A stretch of 7,713 bases of DNA from Alphaproteobacteria bacterium UBA6347 (GTDB taxonomy: Bacteria > Pseudomonadota > Alphaproteobacteria > CAAGCB01 > CAG-977), in contig DJRZ01000009.1 of NCBI GenBank assembly GCA_002440235.1, positions 197 to 7,909 of the forward strand, in the 5' to 3' direction. The notes under the pieces are model-generated. The model was given only the letters and a program-made list of their open reading frames with translations. It had not been told where the DNA came from and searched no databases. This document shows, piece by piece, positions 1 to 4,882 of the stretch. The translations under genes were made by a program, and so were the position numbers. Every line of letters starts with the position of its first letter. Position 1 is the first letter of the stretch.

Positions 1-15
1 GCTCCTCGCAATTTC
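1..15 (-). repeat. Palindromic repeat unit A, cut by the window edge
   Basis: Read on the minus strand this begins GAAATTGCGAGGAGC, which matches the first ten bases of unit C at 152-161 and, with one change, of unit B at 31-40. Only one arm is inside the window. It lies head to head with unit B: TCGCAATTTC at 6-15 faces GAAACTGCGA at 31-40 across 15 AT-rich bases. Sequences beginning ATTGCGAG and ending GCAATCCA are a known style of dispersed bacterial palindrome. Calling this edge fragment a member is inference. Confidence 0.5.
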
Positions 16-30
16 AATAGAATTAAATTC

Positions 31-65
31 GAAACTGCGAGCCACGACAGTGGCGTGGCAGTCCA
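31..65 (+). repeat. Palindromic repeat unit B
   Basis: This unit runs from GAAACTGCGAG to GGCAGTCCA. The right arm CGTGGCAGT (54-62) pairs with ACTG (34-37) plus CCACG (42-46), leaving a 4-base bulge (38-41) and a loop at 47-53. Compared with unit C, the outer arm has ACTGC instead of ATTGC, and the opposite arm has GCAGT instead of GCAAT. The T-A pair has therefore become C-G on both sides. The unit lies tail to tail with unit C. Confidence 0.6.
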
Positions 66-125
66 TTGGTAGAATCAGCGGGCTGGAGATTAACGGTTAG
101 GGCTGAACATTCGCGGCAAGTTCAC

Positions 126-161
126 TTGGATTGCTTCAGCCCTGACGGGCTTCGCAATTTC
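126..161 (-). repeat. Palindromic repeat unit C
   Basis: This is an imperfect palindrome. ATTGC (130-134) pairs with GCAAT (154-158), and AGCCC (138-142) pairs with GGGCT (147-151) around a TGAC loop, with a small internal loop of TTC against TC. On the minus strand it reads GAAATTGCGAAGCCC and ends GAAGCAATCCAA, the same frame as units A and B. It lies downstream of the minus-strand operon and has no T-run after it, so it is better called a repetitive palindrome than an intrinsic terminator. The rest of 1-212 shows no gene and no tRNA. Confidence 0.65.
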
Positions 162-212
162 TATTATTTTCAAGGCGGTAGCAAATGGATTGCCGCTTTC
201 CCCGGTTTCCGT

Positions 213-1835
213 TTATTTTTCCAGCTTGAAATCCGTCGTCCCGTCTGACTTTTTGATGATTTTCAAAACGCCGGCGCGTCCCATCGTATCGCGACCGTTG
301 ACCTGACAGACGTTCAAATCCTCGCCCGTCACGTCGACTTTCCACCCCAGCTTTTCAGCCACCCACAACGCCACGTCATGCGCGCAGGGACGGTCTTTTC
401 CCCTCAACCGGTTCGTAAAATCATCGTCCGTTCCGTTGAACATTGCGAACATGAACGGAATTTCCAAATCCTCCGGCGACAGGTGACCGTGTCCCCAGAC
501 GCCGTTTTCCCCCAAAGCCTCGCCGTGATCGGACAGATAAAACAGATAGGTTTTGTGTTTTGAGGATTCGGCGAACTTCAAAATTTTCATCAACAGCATG
601 TCTTCATAACGCACGGCGTTGTCGTATTCGTTGACGCGTTCGTCGAATCGCGCGTCTTTGAAAATTTCGTATTTTCCGTTTTCGTACATATAGTTGTCGT
701 TATAGGGCGAATGAATGTTGCGTTTATGCACAATGACGAAATTCCGTCCGTCGTTCAAATCGATTCCGCTGAACGCCATATCCAGAAATCCGTTTTCGCC
801 CTTCAGTTCCGTTCCGTTTTTCGAAGAATACACAAACGCCTTGTCATAATGACTGATGGACGTCTTTTTGAACAGCGACGGGTTTTGCGATTCGATATAG
901 GTTACTTTGAACCCGTTGTCCTGCGCCATTTTCAGCAGATAGCTGTCGCGTTTGATCAATTTGCGATAGTTTTTCGGATTGACCTGAATATTGTAAAGCA
1001 TCGGCAAAGCGATCAGCGTGTTGACGCCCGCCGCCCACGCTTTTTTATAGACGAACCGCGGATTTCGCGCCGCATAGGCTTCCAGCTCCGGCGTCGTCGG
1101 GCGGTCGTAGCCGAACAAAGACAAATGGTTGGCGTTCACCGATTCGCCCACGACGAAAATGACGTTGACGGGGGCGTTTTTATCCTTTTCGATATTCGTC
1201 AGCTTGTAATCGGGATAAATTTTTTCCTGCGTGTGACCGATTATTTTTTTCGGCAGGACGTTGCCCAGATACGCGGAAAAGGAATTGATCGTGTTGTACG
1301 ACGCGAAGCACGTCTGTTTGAACAGCATCTGAAAAATGCCGTTCGGCGTCGACGCGCGGTAAAAAAACGCCGCGATGTACAGCATCGGCAGAATCCAGCC
1401 GTATTTGAACGTCACGCGGTTCAGAACGCCGCGGGAAATCAGCCGCCACAGCAGCCAGTACGGCACGCCTACCAAAGCGAAAATATACAGATACTTGTAC
1501 CAGACGTCTTTGATTTCGGTGATAATATCGCCGGTTTCCAAAAAGATGAAATCGATCGCGTACGGCGTCAGATAGACGCCGAAATACGCCATGGAATTGA
1601 ATTGAACCAGCTGAAAGACGCCGAAAACGATCAAAAACCACTTGATAAAAGTTTTGTTTTCGACCAGCGACAGCGCAATCGCCAGCAGAAACACGGCGCC
1701 CAGTTTGTCAAAATTGCCGCACACGGAAAGTTTCGGATTGATAAAGCTGAAAACGATTTCCGGCACCGTCAACAGAAACAGGATAACCGCGGAAGCGCAG
1801 AGCACCCGCAAAAAATCAAACACGTGCTTTTTCAT
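213..1835 (-). CDS. Phosphoethanolamine transferase, sulfatase/alkaline-phosphatase fold (EptA/CptA-like)
   Basis: This 540-residue inner-membrane enzyme probably moves phosphoethanolamine from phosphatidylethanolamine to a periplasmic glycolipid such as lipid A or lipopolysaccharide core. The N-terminus has about five hydrophobic segments (roughly 9-31, 44-60, 65-84, 111-131, 147-160), followed by the soluble catalytic domain. Expected zinc and catalytic positions are present: Glu231 in VVGES, Thr273 in AAGVNTLIALP at the nucleophile position of MCR-1 and EptA, Asp436-His437 in LSDHGE, His449 in WGHGH, and His375 in NIHSPY. The two cysteines that flank the nucleophile in EptA/MCR are Ala and Met here. 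The periplasmic domain has only three cysteines (176, 484, 510). The start ATG overlaps the stop of the upstream glycosyltransferase gene (ATGA) and has only a weak purine-rich site, so translation is probably coupled. Family assignment is firm. The acceptor (lipid A, core sugar, or another glycan) cannot be read from the sequence, and the DHGE motif and absent disulfides resemble CptA/OpgE-type relatives more than EptA. Confidence 0.86.
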   Translation of the reverse strand: MKKHVFDFLRVLCASAVILFLLTVPEIVFSFINPKLSVCGNFDKLGAVFLLAIALSLVENKTFIKWFLIVFGVFQLVQFNSMAYFGVYLTPYAIDFIFLETGDIITEIKDVWYKYLYIFALVGVPYWLLWRLISRGVLNRVTFKYGWILPMLYIAAFFYRASTPNGIFQMLFKQTCFASYNTINSFSAYLGNVLPKKIIGHTQEKIYPDYKLTNIEKDKNAPVNVIFVVGESVNANHLSLFGYDRPTTPELEAYAARNPRFVYKKAWAAGVNTLIALPMLYNIQVNPKNYRKLIKRDSYLLKMAQDNGFKVTYIESQNPSLFKKTSISHYDKAFVYSSKNGTELKGENGFLDMAFSGIDLNDGRNFVIVHKRNIHSPYNDNYMYENGKYEIFKDARFDERVNEYDNAVRYEDMLLMKILKFAESSKHKTYLFYLSDHGEALGENGVWGHGHLSPEDLEIPFMFAMFNGTDDDFTNRLRGKDRPCAHDVALWVAEKLGWKVDVTGEDLNVCQVNGRDTMGRAGVLKIIKKSDGTTDFKLEK

Positions 1836-2635
1836 TTCTTTTCAACCGACAGTAAAAACAGTTTCGACCGCTTTGACGTTTTTATCGAAAACAAAATCTT
1901 TTCGCCGTCATTGAACGGCATTTCGGCGCCGTCCCTGTTTTTCTTGTATTTCCGGACCACCAGCCTGCGCCCGAAACCGACGGGGATCGACAATTTGTCG
2001 CGGACGTTCCAGTCCGGTTTCCAACTGCCCGTGTAATGATGAACGGCGTAAGCGTCCGTGTTGTCCGTGCAAAAATAATAGTACGGATAGATGTAGGCGT
2101 TTTCCGCTATCTTTAACCGGTCTTTGGTGACGAACACGTCGTCAAGACCGTATTTTTCCCTGAAAACTTTTGCGAAATACATCGGGTTCGTCGTCAGATT
2201 AAGCGATCCGTCCGGTCTGATGAAATCGACGTCGTCGTATTCCGCCAGCAAATCCCCGACGATCGGGTGGTTCGGAACCGTTCCGATCAGCGCGGGCGAG
2301 ATATTGCGGCACGATCCGCATTTTTGCGACCCGATAAAGAAATTCAGATTCATAAAGTCGTCCAAAGGCTTTCTGATTTCCTCGTCCGTGTCGAAATACA
2401 CGCCGCCTTCGGTCGCCAAAGCGTACAGGCGCACATAGTCGGAAACGAACGCCCATTTTTTGGCGGCGACCGCCTGTTTCAAATACCGGTTGTCAAAGCG
2501 TTCCAGATCGGCGTCGTTCCATTCGCGGATTTCATAGTCGGGCAAAATCCTCTTCCAGCTTTCGATGCATTTCGTTTCGACTTCGCCCTTTTTGGCGGGA
2601 CCGAACCAGCAGTAGTGAATTTTTTTGGGAATCAT
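1832..2635 (-). CDS. GT32-family glycosyltransferase (DXD sugar-binding type)
   Basis: This is a cytoplasmic glycosyltransferase of about 267 residues, of the kind found in capsule, O-antigen and lipopolysaccharide core clusters. It begins MIPKKIHYCWFG, the typical GT32 opening. SDYVRLYAL (65-73) leads into GGVYFDTDEEI, where Asp82-Thr-Asp84 is the DXD motif that holds metal and nucleotide sugar. HHYTGSW (199-205) is the usual C-terminal signature. The last 50 residues are basic and less recognisable. I chose the ATG at 2633-2635 and not the one 13 codons upstream: conservation starts here, GGAG lies 7 bases before it, and this ATG forms an ATGA overlap with the preceding gene. The longer start would sit inside the upstream gene. 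Its stop in turn overlaps the start of the phosphoethanolamine transferase gene. Donor sugar and linkage are unknown. Confidence 0.88.
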   Translation of the reverse strand: MIPKKIHYCWFGPAKKGEVETKCIESWKRILPDYEIREWNDADLERFDNRYLKQAVAAKKWAFVSDYVRLYALATEGGVYFDTDEEIRKPLDDFMNLNFFIGSQKCGSCRNISPALIGTVPNHPIVGDLLAEYDDVDFIRPDGSLNLTTNPMYFAKVFREKYGLDDVFVTKDRLKIAENAYIYPYYYFCTDNTDAYAVHHYTGSWKPDWNVRDKLSIPVGFGRRLVVRKYKKNRDGAEMPFNDGEKILFSIKTSKRSKLFLLSVEKK

Positions 2636-3759
2636 TTGTTTTCTCCGACCGTTTCGACAATCAGTTCGCGCCACTGCTCAATCACTTTTTCGGGGGCGTA
2701 GCCGACCATGTCCGCCGCCGCGTTTTTCCCGAATTGAATCCGCAAATTCCGATCGCTCATCAGCGTGCGGAGCTTTTGCGTAAAGTCGTCGAGATCCGCC
2801 GCCAGAAAACCGTTGTGCCCGTCGACGATCAATTCGTTGACCGACGGCGCGTCGGCGAACCCGATGCTGGGCAGACCGCAAGCCATTCCGTCCGCCAAAG
2901 CCAGCGAAAAACCTTCGTGCGCGGACGGGAAAGCGTGAATGTCGGCGTCGCGGTACACTTCTTGGATTTTCGGGTGGTAGCCTTTGATAAACACGTTGTT
3001 TTCCGCCCCGTGTTTCGCCGCCAGCTCCATCAGTTCGCGTTCATAGGCGGGATATTTCCGCATTCCCCAAAATTCCAGCCGCCAATCCGGAAAATCCTTG
3101 AACAGCCGACCGAAAGCCTCGACCAGCAGATGATGGCGCTTGCCCTCTTTTTCGACGCGGGCGACGTAGATGATTTTTTTCTTTTCAACCGACAGGTCGG
3201 CGCGTTCCGCCGCGGGGATCTGGACGACCTCGTTCGGAATCGTCACCACGCGTTTCGGGGTGCAGAATTGCGCGATCGTCGGTTCGTACGATTTCATCAA
3301 AACGTGAAAAACCGCCGCCCGGTCCATGACGTCGCGGTAAATTTTCCGCATGTAGGGCTTTTTTCGGAACAAATGCCCCAGCATGACCGGCGGATAGCCG
3401 TGCATCATCATAATCACGGGAACATCGTGGTTTTGCCTGTACAGCACATTCACCAAATCGACCATAAAGTAGCAGATGACGACATCGGGGCGTTCGTCGG
3501 CGATGACCTTTTTAAACCGCCTTGTCGGACGGAACAGTTTGCCGCGCAAAAAACGGACGGCGTTTTTAAACGGATTGTTCGTTTTGGCGTTCAAATTGAC
3601 GAACTTCACCCCTTCGTCCAGCGTCACGCCGCTGCCCTGCTTTTTATAGGTATCGCACACGACCGTCACGTCAAAGCCGATGCGGTGCAAAGAATTGACA
3701 AACTGCGCCAGAAACTTTGTGTTCAGGACGTTTCTGTCCTTGACGATCATGACTTTCAT
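2632..3759 (-). CDS. GT4-family (GT-B fold) glycosyltransferase, first gene of the operon
   Basis: This 375-residue retaining glycosyltransferase has a GT-B fold. The N-terminal half (MKVMIVKDRN start, MMMHGYPPV at 117-125) would bind the acceptor. The C-terminal Rossmann half starts near IIYVARVEKEGK, where Arg201 and Lys207 sit at the usual donor-phosphate positions. The hallmark E-x7-E motif appears as HEGFSLALADGMACGLP: Glu282 is present, but the second acid is Asp290, a conservative variant. SVNELIVDGHNGFLA (306-320) is the usual GT4 donor-site segment. The start ATG is preceded by GGGGA seven bases away, and a sigma70-like promoter lies upstream. The stop TGA overlaps the next gene's ATG. 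No membrane segment is evident. It probably adds a hexose to a surface glycolipid, but the sugar cannot be told from the sequence. Confidence 0.9.
   Translation of the reverse strand: MKVMIVKDRNVLNTKFLAQFVNSLHRIGFDVTVVCDTYKKQGSGVTLDEGVKFVNLNAKTNNPFKNAVRFLRGKLFRPTRRFKKVIADERPDVVICYFMVDLVNVLYRQNHDVPVIMMMHGYPPVMLGHLFRKKPYMRKIYRDVMDRAAVFHVLMKSYEPTIAQFCTPKRVVTIPNEVVQIPAAERADLSVEKKKIIYVARVEKEGKRHHLLVEAFGRLFKDFPDWRLEFWGMRKYPAYERELMELAAKHGAENNVFIKGYHPKIQEVYRDADIHAFPSAHEGFSLALADGMACGLPSIGFADAPSVNELIVDGHNGFLAADLDDFTQKLRTLMSDRNLRIQFGKNAAADMVGYAPEKVIEQWRELIVETVGENK
2643..2646 (-). promoter_or_regulatory. Ribosome binding site that decides the GT32 gene start
   Basis: GGAG on the minus strand lies seven bases before the ATG at 2633-2635. 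It sits inside the last codons of the upstream GT4 gene. Its spacing supports the short start, MIPKKIHYCWFG, over the ATG 39 bases further upstream. Confidence 0.65.
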
Positions 3760-3782
3760 GCAAAAATCCCCGAAAACGCGGT

Positions 3783-3804
3783 AAAAAAAACAGCTGTTAT
3801 TTTT
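3783..3804. promoter_or_regulatory. AT-rich palindrome in the divergent promoter region, possible operator
   Basis: The core AACAGCTGTT (3789-3798) is a perfect palindrome. It extends into an A-run on the left and a T-run on the right, so ten of eleven base pairs match over 22 bases. It covers the expected transcription start of the minus-strand operon, a few bases beyond the proposed -10 box. That position suits a repressor site. No regulator is encoded in the window. It could also be a short hairpin at the 5' end of the transcript. Confidence 0.35.
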
Positions 3805-3807
3805 TAT

Positions 3808-3836
3808 GTTTTAGAGTAACTTGTAGCAAAGGTCAA
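3808..3836 (-). promoter_or_regulatory. Sigma70-like promoter of the glycosyltransferase operon
   Basis: On the minus strand TTGACC (3831-3836) matches five of six bases of the -35 consensus. After a 17-base spacer comes TAAAAC (3808-3813), which matches four of six of the -10 consensus. The predicted start lies near 3801, giving a leader of about 42 bases before the GT4 gene. For the divergent epimerase gene I could not find an equally good promoter in the same gap. Confidence 0.5.
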
Positions 3837-3858
3837 TTTAAAACAAAAGGACGGTAAA

Positions 3859-4758
3859 ATGCGGATACTGGTTACGGGCGGCGCAGGCTTCATCGGTTCG
3901 CACACGGTGGACAAACTGATCGCCAAAGGATGCGACGTCGTCGTCGTCGACCGCAAAGCCCCCAAATACAAAAACGATTCCGCCGTTTATTACCGGTACG
4001 ATCTGAACGATCCGAAAATCGCCGAAGTGTTTGAAAAGCACGCTTTCGACGCCGTGATTCATCTGGCGGCGCAGGCGTCCGTCGCCGTGTCCGTCGCCGA
4101 CCCCGTCCGCGACGCGCTGGACAACGTCATGGCTTCCGTGCGCGTGATCGAGCTTTGCAAAAAACACGGCGTCAAAAAAATCGTCGTGTCGTCCAGCGCC
4201 GCCCTGTACGCCGTTCCGCAATACCTGCCCGTCGACGAAAAACACCCCGTCAGTTTTCTGTCGCCCTACGCCGTGTCGAAACACACGATGGAGGAATACG
4301 TCAAGCTGTCGGGCGTCGACCACATCGTTTTTCGTTACGCGAACGTGTACGGTCCGCGTCAGGATCCCCACGGCGAAGCGGGCGTCGTTTCCATTTTCAT
4401 CGAAAAAATGATCAAAAACATGCCGCTGGAAATCCACGGCGGCGGCGATCAAACGCGCGATTTCGTATATGTCGGCGACGTGGCGGAAATGAACTGCCGC
4501 GCCGTTTTGTCGGACGGAAAGAACGAAACGCTGAACGTGTCCACCAACACCCGCACCAGCATCAACGAACTGTTTTCGCTGATCGGGAAATATACGGACT
4601 ACCGGCTTTCCCCCAACCGCGCCCCCGCCCGCGCCGGCGACATCAAACACAGCGTTTTAAACAACGCCAAAGCCGCCGCCGTTCTCGGTTTCACCCCGAA
4701 AACCCGACTGGAAGACGGCTTGAAAGAAACGGTCGATTTTTTCAAAAAGACATATTGA
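3859..4758 (+). CDS. NAD-dependent sugar-nucleotide epimerase, UDP-glucose 4-epimerase-like (extended SDR)
   Basis: This 299-residue cytoplasmic enzyme probably interconverts UDP-sugars at C4 (glucose/galactose or the N-acetyl forms) and so feeds the neighbouring glycosyltransferases. The N-terminal Rossmann motif TGGAGFIGSH (6-15) is a clear GxxGxxG, and Asp31 after the second strand favours NAD. HLAAQ (68-72) is typical of the family. The catalytic set is Ser113 in VSSSAALY plus Tyr137 and Lys141 in SPYAVSKH. FRYANVYGPRQDPHGEAG (158-175) and TRDFVYVGDVAE (199-210) are the nucleotide-sugar-domain signatures of GalE-like proteins. It is shorter than the E. coli GalE (338 residues) and resembles the compact GalE forms of about 310 residues. 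AAAGGA lies about seven bases before the ATG. It is transcribed divergently from the glycosyltransferase operon and ends at an intrinsic terminator. A 4,6-dehydratase is less likely because the typical TDE motif is absent. Substrate specificity is open. Confidence 0.87.
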   Translation: MRILVTGGAGFIGSHTVDKLIAKGCDVVVVDRKAPKYKNDSAVYYRYDLNDPKIAEVFEKHAFDAVIHLAAQASVAVSVADPVRDALDNVMASVRVIELCKKHGVKKIVVSSSAALYAVPQYLPVDEKHPVSFLSPYAVSKHTMEEYVKLSGVDHIVFRYANVYGPRQDPHGEAGVVSIFIEKMIKNMPLEIHGGGDQTRDFVYVGDVAEMNCRAVLSDGKNETLNVSTNTRTSINELFSLIGKYTDYRLSPNRAPARAGDIKHSVLNNAKAAAVLGFTPKTRLEDGLKETVDFFKKTY

Positions 4759-4782
4759 TTCGCGCCGTCTGAAAACCGTTGC

Positions 4783-4815
4783 GAACCGCCGCGTTTTCGC
4801 CGGCGGTTCTTTTTT
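4783..4815 (+). terminator. Intrinsic terminator of the epimerase gene
   Basis: GAACCGCCG (4783-4791) and CGGCGGTTC (4801-4809) form a perfect nine-pair GC-rich stem with a nine-base loop. Six T residues follow immediately (4810-4815). It lies 24 bases after the epimerase stop codon. Confidence 0.88.
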
Positions 4816-4834
4816 GCGCGCTTTCCGGCAATGG

Positions 4835-4863
4835 AAAAGGGTCGGCGAAAAACCGACCCTTTT
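4835..4863 (-). terminator. Intrinsic terminator of malQ, bidirectional in form
   Basis: AAAAGGGTCGG (4835-4845) and CCGACCCTTTT (4853-4863) pair perfectly over eleven bases around a seven-base loop. Because A4 and T4 flank a GC core, the hairpin ends in a short T-run on either strand. It lies about 20 bases after the malQ stop on the minus strand and would also back up the epimerase terminator from the other side. Confidence 0.8.
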
Positions 4864-4882
4864 ACCCCGCAAAGCAAACGGC

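Noticed and set aside
55..135. tRNA-like stretch with TTGGTAGAAT resembling a D-loop
   Set aside because: No matching acceptor stem, no anticodon stem and no TTCGA T-loop in register. The piece joins two palindromic units.
175..196. Hairpin after the PEtN transferase stop codon as an operon terminator
   Set aside because: The stem (GCAA/TTGC plus GCG/CGC with a three-base bulge) is weak, and no T-run follows on the minus strand. The operon terminator may lie beyond the window.
66..248. Small open frame of 60 codons across the palindromic region
   Set aside because: It runs through repeat unit C and into the antisense of the PEtN transferase gene end. No ribosome site or family resemblance.
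711..2036. Open frame of 441 codons on the plus strand opposite the PEtN transferase and the end of the GT32 gene
   Set aside because: Low-complexity Arg/Gln/Phe-rich shadow crossing a real gene junction, with no recognisable motif.
2734..3819. Open frame of 361 codons on the plus strand opposite the GT4 gene
   Set aside because: Codon-aligned shadow of a clear GT4 gene, and it runs through the operon promoter region.
3838..4650. Open frame of 270 codons on the minus strand opposite the epimerase gene
   Set aside because: Gly/Val/His/Phe-rich shadow of a clear extended-SDR gene, explained by the same codon bias.
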